NCBI RefSeq assembly: GCF_007860105.1
Contig: NZ_SJPU01000002.1
Location: 795,739-859,738, forward strand
DNA length: 64,000 nucleotides
DNA from: Allorhodopirellula heiligendammensis
Lineage (GTDB): Bacteria; Planctomycetota; Planctomycetia; Pirellulales; Pirellulaceae
Direction of reading: 5' to 3'
Part shown: positions 8,246-18,293 of the stretch, in pieces
Numbering within the stretch: the first letter of the stretch is position 1
Layout: each line of letters starts with the position of its first letter
Notes under the pieces: model-generated
What the model saw: the letters and a program-made list of their open reading frames with translations, nothing else
The model's database searches: none
Told to the model about the DNA's origin: nothing
Translations under genes and position numbers: made by a program

Positions 8246-10572
8246 TACTGGTCCACCGCTTCGACAACAATCCGATTGCCCTGGACCCGGATCACCCGAA
8301 CGCTTTGACCCGGGTCGATCGCTGTACCGTCACTAACGACGGCAACGATCTGGTCACCAAACTGAGCTTTGCCCGACGGGCGCAAGCGAGTCGATGCCAC
8401 GCCAGTTCTCCCGCTCAAGTGATCGTAGTCCGCAATCCTTTCGAGGCGATCGAGGTCAGCCGTGGGGGTTTCCATCGCCAGTCCCGATGCCGCTGCCGCC
8501 TGCGGCAGGAACGCGCGCACCAGCAAAAAGCCTATCACCAAACCGCCCATCCCGCCAATCGCCATCCACACGCCCTCTGCCAACTGATTGGCTTGGTAGC
8601 TATTTCGCGGGATCACAAAGGTCTGACTCATCAGCACCACGCCCAGCACAGTCAGCACGAGGCCGCCAAGTCCGAAAATACCAAAGCCCGGCAGCACGAA
8701 AATCTCGATGGCGAGAAACGTCAGCCCCAAACCAAACGCCAATAGTTCCGCCCACTCGGCGGTGCCCGCGAGGAACTTGATCCAGAAGAACAGTGCGAAG
8801 CACATCACCGCGATAAACCCAGGCACGCCCAGTCCGGGAGCACTTGCTTCAGTTGACAGCATAATAAAGCCGAGCATTAACAATCCAAATGCCATTCCGG
8901 TGTGACTTCCCAGTCGCTCTACCCAACGTACTAATCCCCGGTCGCTCAGTCGGGGCGGGACGCTCGTCAGCCCGATCGAAGACGATACTGACTTCAGCGA
9001 TTCCACGGATTCGTCCGCCAGTCCCAACTCAATCGCGCGATTGACGGATAATCCCTCGCTCAATTCAATTCGCTCTTCGCGTTTCCAATCCGATCGTCCT
9101 GGAGCCCTTTCGTCGTCAACTACCGCCGCCATCTCGCTGGGGACGGCATAGCGAATTCGACCGGTGCGGCGATTGATGTACCGATAGACGGTAAGCTTGG
9201 GATCTAGCAAACCGCGGATCAATGTTGCGCTTCGCCCGGTCAATCCGGCGACAAAGTCAATCAGCTCGCCCTGAGCGGCTACTTCATCGGGTGTCATGGC
9301 GTCCGCGCCACTGCCACCGATCGTCGCGTCGGGATGCATCGCCAGCGGTCGGCAAGCCAATGCAATTAGGGCGGCGTCGCCCCGCGCTTCTTGAGACACA
9401 TACCCGCCGACTGTACGGATGGTCGTACCGGGATCGGCAAGGGTTGCCGCCAGCGACGCGCTACCCGATAGATAGCCACCGGGCGAGTCAATCTCGACCA
9501 GCCACGTGTTCGTCTCACCCCGCTCCGTCGTCGCGGCGAGATTCGATAACCAACGCTGGACTCGGTCGCTGCGAATGGCACCATTGATCCGCAGCAAAAC
9601 TCCGAATGCCTCGCCGCTGGCATCGGCCGATTCCTGACGCAGCGTTCTCAGTCCAAGCCGGTCAGCAACTTCGCCTTCTGAATTGACGATCGCCGTCGCG
9701 GCGCGAAACTCTCGCAATTGGTCAGCGGTCAGGGTCAACGGCTCGCCGGGCTGCGACAAAATCTCTTCTTCAATGATGGTGCCCCCACTACGCAGTTTTT
9801 CCAACGCTTCGCTGAGCTCGAGCTTCGTTGTTCCGTCGGTCAGCCGTACCCGGGCAACCGTCTCGTCTGGACTGATCAAACCGGCGATGAGCTCAGGTGG
9901 CAACAGACCGCGTCGTTTAGCGATGGAGTGAAAGATCAGGGTTGTCGTTTCGTCGTTCACCGCTTCACCAAACGTGGCGTCCCCGATCGAGCCGCTCGGT
10001 GCCACCAGGATGGACTCACAGGCCAGCACCAACAGCACCTCGTTACCGCGGACGGGCGTGTCTACCCATGCAACCGGCCGGATACGTTTGAGATCTGCAC
10101 CGGAGATCGCGCGGGCGAGTTTGAGGGAATCCTCCAGTGAAGTGCTGCTGTCACGAGAGACGATATCTTCGCCGAGTCGCTCGCCACGAATGTTCGATTC
10201 CGCTGGGACAAGACGACTCCGCTGCGGATCGCCAAAATGCAGTACCACGCTCACCCGACGCTCTGCGTTTGTCTCTGCAGCTGCCGGGGCCGTGCGGGCG
10301 GTTTGTGATAGGCGATTTAACTGCGAGAGAATTCGCTCGACGTCACGCGCAGTTAGGGGACTGGGGATCTCAATCAAATAGCCATCGGCAGCAGCTTTGG
10401 CGCCCTCCGCCCCTGCGTCAGTTTGCCCCGACACTTGCGTGGGAATGCCTGTCCCCACGACCATCGTGAGAAAAAAAAATGCCACCCGCTGCCAGGACGC
10501 GGTTGCTGCGCAGTAACGCAGCCTGATCCGAACAGGAGGTGCGGCAGGGACAAAACGAGGGTTTTTGATCAT
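8245..10572 (-). CDS. NfeD1-type membrane protein with two ClpP/S49-like domains
   Basis: The protein has 775 residues and a signal/anchor helix at about 28-42. A first ClpP-like crotonase-fold domain spans about 105-235 and a second about 320-450 (EIDSPGGYLSG, 360-370). These are followed by four to five membrane helices (about 545-690) and an NfeD OB-like domain (about 715-773, HLSGRTGVASTRLRPSGKAQ). Active homologues cleave stomatin-type membrane proteins with a Ser in an A-S-A-G motif. Here the equivalent positions read RGNEVLLVLA (175-184) and RGDAALIALA (397-406), so neither domain shows the serine. I infer it may be a non-proteolytic scaffold. It forms an operon with the short NfeD gene. 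Confidence 0.85.
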   Translation of the reverse strand: MIKNPRFVPAAPPVRIRLRYCAATASWQRVAFFFLTMVVGTGIPTQVSGQTDAGAEGAKAAADGYLIEIPSPLTARDVERILSQLNRLSQTARTAPAAAETNAERRVSVVLHFGDPQRSRLVPAESNIRGERLGEDIVSRDSSTSLEDSLKLARAISGADLKRIRPVAWVDTPVRGNEVLLVLACESILVAPSGSIGDATFGEAVNDETTTLIFHSIAKRRGLLPPELIAGLISPDETVARVRLTDGTTKLELSEALEKLRSGGTIIEEEILSQPGEPLTLTADQLREFRAATAIVNSEGEVADRLGLRTLRQESADASGEAFGVLLRINGAIRSDRVQRWLSNLAATTERGETNTWLVEIDSPGGYLSGSASLAATLADPGTTIRTVGGYVSQEARGDAALIALACRPLAMHPDATIGGSGADAMTPDEVAAQGELIDFVAGLTGRSATLIRGLLDPKLTVYRYINRRTGRIRYAVPSEMAAVVDDERAPGRSDWKREERIELSEGLSVNRAIELGLADESVESLKSVSSSIGLTSVPPRLSDRGLVRWVERLGSHTGMAFGLLMLGFIMLSTEASAPGLGVPGFIAVMCFALFFWIKFLAGTAEWAELLAFGLGLTFLAIEIFVLPGFGIFGLGGLVLTVLGVVLMSQTFVIPRNSYQANQLAEGVWMAIGGMGGLVIGFLLVRAFLPQAAAASGLAMETPTADLDRLERIADYDHLSGRTGVASTRLRPSGKAQFGDQIVAVVSDGTAIDPGQSVRVIRVQGNRIVVEAVDQ

Positions 10573-10867
10573 GCGTCCATTATACGCATCGGATTGATCG
10601 TTGTCGCAGTCCTGTTTCTTCGGATGACGATCAGGTGACGTGCCTCGGTGGTCTTTACGTCCACCGTTTGAGCTATCGACGTGCGCCAGTCTGGCGATTT
10701 CGGCTCGTCGCCGATCATAAATAAACCGTTAACAGATAAACTGATTCTGTCGCACACCGAGCATTTGATTGCAGACACCGCCGCACAGAACGGTTTAAAT
10801 TTTCATTGGGGGAAGAGCCCACAGCAGCCACTGCGGCCAGCACTCGTTGCCAACTTCTGTATCCGCG

Positions 10868-11677
10868 CTACTCGGGCGGTGGAATGAGTCGTACTGTGAC
10901 CTTCATCCCTGGCACCAGGATCCTGCGCGGATTGGGCAGCGAGCCGGAAAAACGCACCGTTCCTGTACTGAAATCCGCTTCGGGAGCGATCGTATCCAGC
11001 TTTGCCGGATGCACGAAGCCCTCTTCGGGGTCAGACCGGACGGCGATATCCAATTGTTCAGGACGGATAGGAGTGGGCCGGTGAAGTCTCAGCAGCGTAG
11101 CGACGGGAACGTCAAATGAGACTCGTAGTTCATTGTCGATGATCGTCATGGCATACGTTTCGCCGGCCACCACGAGGTCACCTTCAGCGACCTGGAGGAA
11201 GCTCACGTGGCCGTTGACGGGAGCAGTCAGCCGGGTCCATGAAAGAGTCAATTCCGCCTGTTCCGCCTCGGTCTCAGCGACCGTTAGCATCGCTTCCGCT
11301 TCAGTGGTCTCCGCCTTTTGTATCGCGAGTTCCTCTGTCCGAATTGCCTTTTCTTTTAGCAGCCTTTCAACGTTGGCGAGTCTCAACTTGCTCACATCCA
11401 ACCGGGCCTCAGCCACTTTCACTCTCGCTTCGGCTGCCTCCAGTTCGAGTTCGTAGGGACGCCTGTCGATCTCCATCAACAACGTACCCCTTGTGACCGA
11501 ATCGCCATCCCTGACGGCGAGGTGAGTCAGGTAACCGGTGACCTGGGACCGCACGGTCATCGTCACCGCCGCTTCTGTGCGTCCAACAAAATCGATCGCC
11601 GACTGCGGTTCGTCCGCCGGGGTGCTAGCCCACGGATACAGCAGGGCTGCAACCAAGATCAATGTGACAACTCTCAT
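10868..11677 (-). CDS. HlyD/RND-type periplasmic adaptor protein (short, orphan)
   Basis: The protein has 269 residues with a signal peptide in the first ~20 (MRVVTLILVAALLYPWAS). It shows a lipoyl half-motif (TVRSQVTGYLTHLAVRDGDSV, GTLLMEID), an alpha-helical hairpin of about 75 residues (ELELEAAEARVKVAEARLDVS onward), a second lipoyl half (WTRLTAPVNGHVSFLQVAEGDLV) and a beta-barrel region ending in LVPGMKVTVRLIPPPE. This is the layout of membrane-fusion proteins that bridge inner-membrane pumps to outer-membrane channels. It is shorter than typical (350-400), lacking the C-terminal membrane-proximal domain, and no pump or channel gene is adjacent. The ATG at 11677 is chosen for the signal peptide. 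Confidence 0.8.
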   Translation of the reverse strand: MRVVTLILVAALLYPWASTPADEPQSAIDFVGRTEAAVTMTVRSQVTGYLTHLAVRDGDSVTRGTLLMEIDRRPYELELEAAEARVKVAEARLDVSKLRLANVERLLKEKAIRTEELAIQKAETTEAEAMLTVAETEAEQAELTLSWTRLTAPVNGHVSFLQVAEGDLVVAGETYAMTIIDNELRVSFDVPVATLLRLHRPTPIRPEQLDIAVRSDPEEGFVHPAKLDTIAPEADFSTGTVRFSGSLPNPRRILVPGMKVTVRLIPPPE

Positions 11678-11832
11678 CGGAATGTCTCCCAGCCTAGAAG
11701 TAGTACTTGGACGGACGCACCGGCTGCCGTTTACCCACAAAAAAAGTGGGGCAGCAGCCACGATAACCAAGTGAATAGAATACTTCATTCTCAGCTTCGA
11801 AGGTGGATAATCCTTATCGCCGCTAACGGCGA

Positions 11833-14439
11833 TCAGTCCTTGGTTTTAGCGTCAGCTTTTTCCGGTAAGAGTTCGTCGATGCCGGCATCGATGTATTGTC
11901 CTCCAGTCGACTGATGACAGTGAATTGCCATCACGTTCTCGCCTTGGCGAAGTGCCGAAGAGGGAATTTCGAATAACTGGTAGCTACCGGAAAATCCGCC
12001 GACGTCAGCGACGAGTTTCCCATTGAGATACACCTGCGCATCTTCATCATGATACATGCGCAGCGCGATCTCCGCTGGGATCGGGCCGTCGATTTGGAAG
12101 GTGCGGCGGATCCAAATATCCGATGAATTCCATTTCGTCGCGATCGTCGTGCCGGGGGTTTCATTGGTACCGAAGCCACCCATTCCCTCCTTCCAATTCT
12201 CAGCCGTGTAGTCTTGACTCTGCCAAGCTCCAGTTGGCTTTTCAAAGGTGTATTTCCACTTCACGTTGGCATTGGCGCTCGTTGGTACGATCGCGCGAGT
12301 TTCGCGCGGCAGTGGCATGGGCGCCCAATCAGACGCTTGCGTTTCGTCCATCGCGGCGTCTTTGGACCAGACCGCTGAATCGTAAAGCAGTTTTAGGAAT
12401 ACGCCGCCGACCACAGGCCGGGCGGTAAAGCCTCGCTTCTTGGCTGTCGAGGTGAAGTACCAATCCGTCATCGGCGAGCGGTCAGGCGTTGCGTTGAGGA
12501 ACTCATGGACAGGGCCAATGAGCGCGAGGAAGTCGTCGCGATCTTCGGTGAGCGTGGCCGACCATAGGATCCAGTCGAGCTTGGTGTAGTCGGACCGGTT
12601 ATCCAGCGGCAAACCATACTTGTTTTGAATCTTTCTGTAGTATGCCATCTCCGTGTCGGCGACTTCCGCGGGGAATAGATCCAGCTCAAGGATCCGGTCC
12701 CAGACTAAATTGTATTTCTGGCTCCAGGTGCCGCTGCGGTCGAACGCCAATCGATAATGGTCACCATCGTTGGCGGCCTTCATCCAATCTTGGACCATGT
12801 TGTGAGCCATGTCGGCATACTTCTGGGCGTTGGCGTCGTCACCGCGCATCTGGCACATCATGGCATAGGAGCCGAGACCACAAATGGCCTTGGCGCTCAA
12901 GTTGACGTTGTGGGCGAGGTGACCGGAGAAGTCGTCTGTGCTGAGTTGATTGTCGAGATCGTACCCCTTTTTCTCGAGATACTCCGCCCATTGTGTGAGT
13001 TCGTCCCAATACAGGCCCGCGAAATCGGCATTGCCTTCCATTTTGGCGAGAGCACCAAAGAGAATCAGCATATTGCCGCTCTCTTCCACTTGCATCTGAT
13101 TGGTTTCGTTCGTTTCACCACCCCCGTATACCTGGCCGTTGGCTTTGGGATACGTGCCCAGGTCATGGGGTGCAAAAGGGAACGGCCAACGATCCGACGC
13201 CGCGTAGTCCATGAATGGGACGAGCACGGATTTCGTCAGCGAAGGGCCGAATAGTAAAAACTGTGGCATCATCGGATAGAACACATCCGACGTCGCAATG
13301 CACCCGTTGGAATGGTTTTCTTTACTGAACTGGAGTGGTTGCCCGTTGGCGTCGGCGACAAACTTGCCCGCCGCAAAGCACTGGCGAAATGCCAACGCTC
13401 CGATGTCCGCGTACTTCTGTCCGCCAGCTGATTTCAGGTCGGACATCAATTCGGCGTCAAATTCTGCACAGCGAATTTCCAGTTCCGCGTGCTCGTTGAC
13501 CGCCGCTTCGATGAGGTCCTGAGCTTCCCAACCGTCCTTCCGCCAGTACGGGCGGAGTTTCTTCGTCATGAACTCAATCGAATACAGGTCGTCATAGGCA
13601 ATCAGGGCATACCGTGAAACCGGTTCACTACCGACACTGCCGATGGTCATGGCAATCGCAGCAACGACGCGATCGGCGGCGACGGGGAATCGTGGCGTGT
13701 CGGAGGTAATCGCGGCAGGTCCGGCCTCGGCAAACGCATCACGAAGTTTGTCTGCGGAACCGAATGCGGCAGTCGCCTGGTCCACTCGTGGTGCGGTGAC
13801 GTACAGATAACCCCAGTCAATCCGCAGGTCATCGCCGGACTTGCCGAGTACCTGCTGGGTGACCGAACCGAGTTTCAATCCTGCCGCATTGCTCGTCGCA
13901 ATCGTTTCACCGGTAACCTTCTGATTGCCTTCGTTGGTCGCCAATTCGCCACCTGCATCGAAGTAGAACTCGACTTCGTGGGTCTTCTCGTCGACTGCTG
14001 AAACCTCGCAATTGATATAGGTTGTCGGACGACTCAGGATCTCGATATTCATCGGGAGCGCAGGCGTGGTGAACATCAATCGCACCTGCACACCGCCTCC
14101 CGCAAAGTGATAGACCGTTCGTGTCGGCAGCACTTCGACGGAGATCTGTTTCATCGCGGCAATGGTTTGGGGGCCACCACCCATTAATCGGTACGCATGG
14201 CCGTCAACGCGGACGATCGCGCTCATCCGCTGTGGCTTGCCGGTCCAATGAGTCGTCTCGGCAGCCCACAAATTGTCGGACTGCGACCAAACGCTGAAAT
14301 ACGGGTCGTGGGCTACCAGCGGAACTGCGGGAGGGCGGAACGCGGTTGCATCAGCGCTCGTGCCGAGCGTGGGGGTTGCTAGGAGTCCGACGAAGCAGGC
14401 CAGCAGCAGACGGTGCGGGTTGAAAGAGTGCAGGTTCAT
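11833..14439 (-). CDS. GtaA-type glutaminase-family protein with C-terminal beta-sandwich
   Basis: This exported 868-residue protein has a signal peptide at about 8-27. Residues ~33-700 match the glutaminase A/GtaA architecture (DUF5127, DUF4965, DUF1793): RPPAVPLVAHDPYFSVWS near the start, an ETTHWTGKPQRM stretch, a central ...NHSNGCIATSDVFYPMMPQFL segment, and later SAKAICGLGSYAMM and TDWYFTSTAKKRGFTARPVVG. Some members hydrolyse glutamine, but in bacterial carbohydrate loci the substrate is uncertain. Residues ~735-858 form a second domain (SSDIWIRRTFQID, DEDAQVYLNGK, CHQSTGGQYIDAGI) that matches the N-terminal domain of the neighbouring GH2 protein. It lies downstream of the GH2 gene on the same strand. 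Confidence 0.85.
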   Translation of the reverse strand: MNLHSFNPHRLLLACFVGLLATPTLGTSADATAFRPPAVPLVAHDPYFSVWSQSDNLWAAETTHWTGKPQRMSAIVRVDGHAYRLMGGGPQTIAAMKQISVEVLPTRTVYHFAGGGVQVRLMFTTPALPMNIEILSRPTTYINCEVSAVDEKTHEVEFYFDAGGELATNEGNQKVTGETIATSNAAGLKLGSVTQQVLGKSGDDLRIDWGYLYVTAPRVDQATAAFGSADKLRDAFAEAGPAAITSDTPRFPVAADRVVAAIAMTIGSVGSEPVSRYALIAYDDLYSIEFMTKKLRPYWRKDGWEAQDLIEAAVNEHAELEIRCAEFDAELMSDLKSAGGQKYADIGALAFRQCFAAGKFVADANGQPLQFSKENHSNGCIATSDVFYPMMPQFLLFGPSLTKSVLVPFMDYAASDRWPFPFAPHDLGTYPKANGQVYGGGETNETNQMQVEESGNMLILFGALAKMEGNADFAGLYWDELTQWAEYLEKKGYDLDNQLSTDDFSGHLAHNVNLSAKAICGLGSYAMMCQMRGDDANAQKYADMAHNMVQDWMKAANDGDHYRLAFDRSGTWSQKYNLVWDRILELDLFPAEVADTEMAYYRKIQNKYGLPLDNRSDYTKLDWILWSATLTEDRDDFLALIGPVHEFLNATPDRSPMTDWYFTSTAKKRGFTARPVVGGVFLKLLYDSAVWSKDAAMDETQASDWAPMPLPRETRAIVPTSANANVKWKYTFEKPTGAWQSQDYTAENWKEGMGGFGTNETPGTTIATKWNSSDIWIRRTFQIDGPIPAEIALRMYHDEDAQVYLNGKLVADVGGFSGSYQLFEIPSSALRQGENVMAIHCHQSTGGQYIDAGIDELLPEKADAKTKD

Positions 14440-14725
14440 GGTTTAGTGAGGGAGGTGGGAGACACGGAGCTTGGTCTGGGTTTTACTCCAGAGCGACGGT
14501 GAATTTCTCGGAACTGGGGGCGAACCTGGCTGGGAAGGTCGCCGAGGTGATGCAGGTGCGAGGCGAGGGCCGTACGACACCGGGCAGTGTCGCAAGCTCG
14601 GTCGCTTCCGCGACTGGGGTTACGAAACTAACGGTCGGTCAAGACGTTCCGCTGTTGGGCGAGTCATGCCGCACTTTCGAAAGGCTGGACGACCGTTCGC
14701 TGCAGAACACTCTGCCTCAAAGGGA

Positions 14726-16996
14726 TTATTCGTAGAGTCGCTGGTGCAACTCGTGGAGCTCCTCAGCAGGGATTTTGATGACCTTGCGGTCGTAGCTCAT
14801 CAAGCCGTTGATCTCGCCCTCGACATCGGTCGTCTGTGTATACACGCCGCCAGCGATTCCTTGAAGGCGAAGTTGATCGAGAATCTCCAGAGATTTCACG
14901 TAACGATCGCGGTACTCTGCTTTTGTTTTCGGCAGCCCTCCGTAACCCCAGTTTTCGCGTGAGGCATCCCAGAGGTGTCCTTCGACGGGGTATCCATGAC
15001 CACCGAATTCGCCGACGACGCGGACGTAGTCTTTGTATCGCGCCGGATCGAATGGGAAGCTAGGGTTGGGATAAGAGTGCTGGTCGGCGATGTCACCGAC
15101 CGGCCAGAAGTTTCCGCCGCTGGCGATGTTAACCAAACGTGATGGATCTCGCTCGACCGTCCATTTGCCGACTTCCATCGTACGATGTTGCCCCCACGCC
15201 TCATTGAACGGCCCCCAGATGACAATGCAGGGATGATTCTCGAGTTCATCGATCATGCGTTCGAATTCGAGCATGAATTGTTCGTGTTGTTCGTCCGGCC
15301 ACTCAGCGTCGACCGGATTCTTGTCCATCCTCGTCCACGGTGGATTTTTGCCGCCACTGACTTGATCTTGCCAGACCATCATGCCGATCTGGTCACAGTA
15401 GTAATAGTAGCGACGCGGCTCGATTTTGATGTGTTTTCGAATCATGTTAAATCCAGCGGCCTTGAGCCACTCGATATCAAACTTCATGCCTTCATCCGAA
15501 GGTGGAGTCAGCAATCCATCCGGCCACCAACCTTGATCGAGTGGTCCCCAATGGAAGATCACTTCGCCGTTGAGTGTCATGCGGAGATTGCCGTCTTTGT
15601 CGCGAATCTTGCCGACGGTACGAATGCCCGCGTATGAGTTCACGCTGTCGAGTACCTTGTCGTTGCTGTCAAGCAAAGCAACTTCGAGGTGGTATAGCTG
15701 CGGTGAGTCAGGTGTCCATCGTTTCGCGTGAGGAACGGTGATTGCGATCTCATCGGCCACGCCGCTGTAATTGGCAACCACCTGGTCGGCGTCTTTGACG
15801 ACAACGCTTACCTTGGCAACGGCATCGCTGCTCTCGATCTCCGGTATAATCGTGATCGTGCCCGTCTGGGCATCGGTTGTTATGGTGAGATCGGCGATAT
15901 GACTGGCAGGCACCTGTTCGGTCCACACCGTTTGCCAGATCCCCGAGACCTGGGTGTACATAATGCCGCCGGGATTACGACGCTGTTTTCCATTGAGTTG
16001 CCACGCTTCGGTCGCATCCTCGACCCGCACGATGAGTTGGTTATCCCCGTCCTTGATCGCCTCGGAGATATCAAGCGTGAAAGGTGTGTTGCCACCAACG
16101 TGTTTGCCTACCGAGGTTCCGTTGACGAAGACTTCGCTCGCATAATCGACGGCCTCAAAGTGTAACAGCGTTCGTTGGCCATCTGCCCTCCTGGATGGGA
16201 ACGTGCGGCGATACCACAATGCCTCGTCTTCACTAAGTAGTTCTTGCACTCCACCGAGTTTGGACTCCAAGCAGAACGGTACCAAGATCTCGCCATCCCA
16301 AGCTCTCGGTTGTTCGGTTTGTTTGATGTCGGTGACGGCATAGTCCCAGTTTCCGTTGAGGTTGTTCCAGTTGTCACGGGCCATCTGCGGACGGGGATAT
16401 TCCTGCCACACATTATCGGGTGTTACCTCGCTGCCCCACTTCGTAATCAGTTCCGAAACGAACGGTTTCATCTTCGGCAGCGAGGGCACGTGATCGCCAT
16501 CGACCACATGCACGTCGATGTATTGTCCTCCATTGTTCTGACGACAGTGAACTGCCAAGGTGTTCTCGCCGGCTTTCAAAATACCGCGTTTTGACTCCTC
16601 AATCGGAATGGTTTGATAGTTATCGGCCCAGCCTGTCTTAGAGACAACGAGTTCGCCGTTGATAAAGACCTCTGTGTCTTCGTCGTAGTGCATCAGCAGC
16701 GCCGGATGGGCAGGCACGTTGTCAAGCGAGATGGTCTTGCGGAGCCAAATGTCATTGGTTTTCCAAACGGTCCCAATGCGTGCATTGGGAGTACCGCGGG
16801 TACCAAATCCACCCTCTCCCGTCGTCCATCCGCTATCGTCGAACGCGGCGCTTTGCCAACCATCGGCAGGTTGCTCAAGTGAGTACTTCCAAGGCGTGCT
16901 GTCGAGTCGCTCGGCATAACTCTCCAAGGCCGGGAGCAGTGCGAATATCGCTCCCAGGCTGAGCGTGAGGATGTCGGGACGGCGTGGGACGTTCAT
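14726..16996 (-). CDS. Glycoside hydrolase family 2 (beta-galactosidase/glucuronidase-like), exported
   Basis: The protein has about 756 residues from the ATG at 16996, with a signal peptide (DILTLSLGAIFALLPALESYA). Domain order is an accessory beta-sandwich (about 30-145), a GH2 sugar-binding jelly-roll (VPFCLESKLGGV, ALWYRRTFPSRR, VDYASEVFVNGTSVG), an Ig-like domain, then a TIM barrel (GFNMIRKHIKIEPRRYYYYC). The acid/base candidate is Glu in VIWGPFNEAWGQ and the nucleophile candidate is Glu in VVGEFGGHGYP. Retaining exo-glycosidases of this family release terminal galactose, mannose or glucuronate; the substrate cannot be read here. It lies in a minus-strand locus with an epimerase and Na+/solute symporter. 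A second ATG at 17002 is an equally possible start. Confidence 0.88.
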   Translation of the reverse strand: MNVPRRPDILTLSLGAIFALLPALESYAERLDSTPWKYSLEQPADGWQSAAFDDSGWTTGEGGFGTRGTPNARIGTVWKTNDIWLRKTISLDNVPAHPALLMHYDEDTEVFINGELVVSKTGWADNYQTIPIEESKRGILKAGENTLAVHCRQNNGGQYIDVHVVDGDHVPSLPKMKPFVSELITKWGSEVTPDNVWQEYPRPQMARDNWNNLNGNWDYAVTDIKQTEQPRAWDGEILVPFCLESKLGGVQELLSEDEALWYRRTFPSRRADGQRTLLHFEAVDYASEVFVNGTSVGKHVGGNTPFTLDISEAIKDGDNQLIVRVEDATEAWQLNGKQRRNPGGIMYTQVSGIWQTVWTEQVPASHIADLTITTDAQTGTITIIPEIESSDAVAKVSVVVKDADQVVANYSGVADEIAITVPHAKRWTPDSPQLYHLEVALLDSNDKVLDSVNSYAGIRTVGKIRDKDGNLRMTLNGEVIFHWGPLDQGWWPDGLLTPPSDEGMKFDIEWLKAAGFNMIRKHIKIEPRRYYYYCDQIGMMVWQDQVSGGKNPPWTRMDKNPVDAEWPDEQHEQFMLEFERMIDELENHPCIVIWGPFNEAWGQHRTMEVGKWTVERDPSRLVNIASGGNFWPVGDIADQHSYPNPSFPFDPARYKDYVRVVGEFGGHGYPVEGHLWDASRENWGYGGLPKTKAEYRDRYVKSLEILDQLRLQGIAGGVYTQTTDVEGEINGLMSYDRKVIKIPAEELHELHQRLYE

Positions 16997-17099
16997 GATC
17001 ATGGTCAGTTTGTGGGGACGACGGAAGAGTGCGAGAATGAGAGTGGAGACGTTAACCCGAGCAGTAAGTTGGCATTGTCTGAGTAGGCGAGTATCTCCG

Positions 17100-17144
17100 A
17101 GACTCGCGGCCAAGTCTCTCCAAGACTCGCGGCCAAGTCTCTCC
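17100..17144. repeat. Tandem pair of a 22-bp unit with internal palindrome
   Basis: The unit AGACTCGCGGCCAAGTCTCT (+CC) occurs at 17100-17121 and 17123-17144. Each unit has self-complementary ends (GAGACT...AGTCTC), so it can fold as a small hairpin. It lies between the epimerase stop (17181) and the GH2 start, where it could act as an intercistronic processing or attenuation element. That role is inference. Confidence 0.7.
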
Positions 17145-17180
17145 TACTCACAGCAAGTAGATTCAAGCTCTCCGTTGAAC

Positions 17181-18293
17181 TTACTTGGTCGAAAACGCGA
17201 ACACGGTTTGCGTTTGATAAGTTTCACCCGGACGCAAGATCGTCGAGGGAAAGTTCGGTTGATTCGGGCTGTCTGGAAAGTGTTGAGTTTCCAAGCAGAA
17301 GCCACTGCGATGCCCGTAGGTCTTCCCCGATTTTCCCTTCAATCGACCGTCAAGGAAGTTGCCGCAGTAGAATTGAATGCCCGGTTCGGTGGTGCTGACT
17401 GTCAACGTTCGGCCGCTAACAGGATCGAATACCTCTGCTGCGAGAGTCCGCTCGCCCGACTTGCCGTCTTTATCGAGAACCCAATTGTGGTCGAAGCCGC
17501 CGCCGAAGGTGAGCTGCTCGTGATCGTCGCCAATATCACGACCAATGGCCTTGGCTGTGGTGAAATCGAATGGTGTGCCGGTGACCGAAGGTGTCTCGCC
17601 GGTCGGGATCAAACCTTGATCAACCGGAGTAAACTGACTCGCGTTAAGTTTCAGTTCATGGTCGAGGATACTACCCTCGCCTTCGCCCTGAAGATTGAAA
17701 TAAGTGTGCTGAGTGAGATTGACCGGCGTCGCTTTGTCTGTTGTCGCGTGGTAATCAATGACAAGTTGGTTCTCATCGGTGACCGTGTAGGTAACCGTCA
17801 CATCGAGGTTGCCGGGATAGCCTTCCTCCATGTCTTTGGCCAGATAGTTCAGTTTAATCGAACGGTTATCGGCCGACTTCACTGTCCATACGACTTTGTC
17901 AAAACCGATGATGCCACCGTGCAAGGAGTTCTCACCATTGTTGATCGCGAGTGAATAGGTTTCACCGTCGAGGGTGAATTTGCCTTTCGCGATTCGGTTT
18001 CCGTAGCGGCCGACAACGGCACCGAAATAAGGCTTGTCGACGGCATTGATATAGCCTTCGACGCTATTGTAACCGAGGACCACATCGGCACCTTTGCCAT
18101 CGCGGTCGGGCACCACGATCGATGTGATGATCGCGCCGTAGTTAGTCACCTTCACGGTCATGCCATGATCATTCGCGAGCGTGTACAGCTGGATCGAATC
18201 AAAGTCTTCGATCGAGGCGCTGGAAGCCGCTGAGACTGGTGAGGCGGTGAGCGTCATAAGAAAAGCCAAACAGGTTAGAGTCAACGTTTTCAT
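17181..18293 (-). CDS. galM: Aldose 1-epimerase (mutarotase), exported
   Basis: The protein has 370 residues and a signal peptide of about 22 ([22 protein letters not shown]), so it probably acts outside the cytoplasm. Family motifs are [24 protein letters not shown], the catalytic-His segment [14 protein letters not shown] and the catalytic-Glu segment [12 protein letters not shown]. It interconverts alpha and beta anomers of free sugars such as galactose. Its ATG overlaps the stop of the symporter gene by 4 bp (18290-18293), so the two are coupled. Together they suggest periplasmic conversion and uptake of sugar released by the GH2 enzyme. Confidence 0.95.
   Translation of the reverse strand: MKTLTLTCLAFLMTLTASPVSAASSASIEDFDSIQLYTLANDHGMTVKVTNYGAIITSIVVPDRDGKGADVVLGYNSVEGYINAVDKPYFGAVVGRYGNRIAKGKFTLDGETYSLAINNGENSLHGGIIGFDKVVWTVKSADNRSIKLNYLAKDMEEGYPGNLDVTVTYTVTDENQLVIDYHATTDKATPVNLTQHTYFNLQGEGEGSILDHELKLNASQFTPVDQGLIPTGETPSVTGTPFDFTTAKAIGRDIGDDHEQLTFGGGFDHNWVLDKDGKSGERTLAAEVFDPVSGRTLTVSTTEPGIQFYCGNFLDGRLKGKSGKTYGHRSGFCLETQHFPDSPNQPNFPSTILRPGETYQTQTVFAFSTK

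Noticed and set aside
12757-13254. Plus-strand frame opposite the GtaA-like gene
   Set aside because: Antisense shadow with valine/histidine-rich product and no start context.
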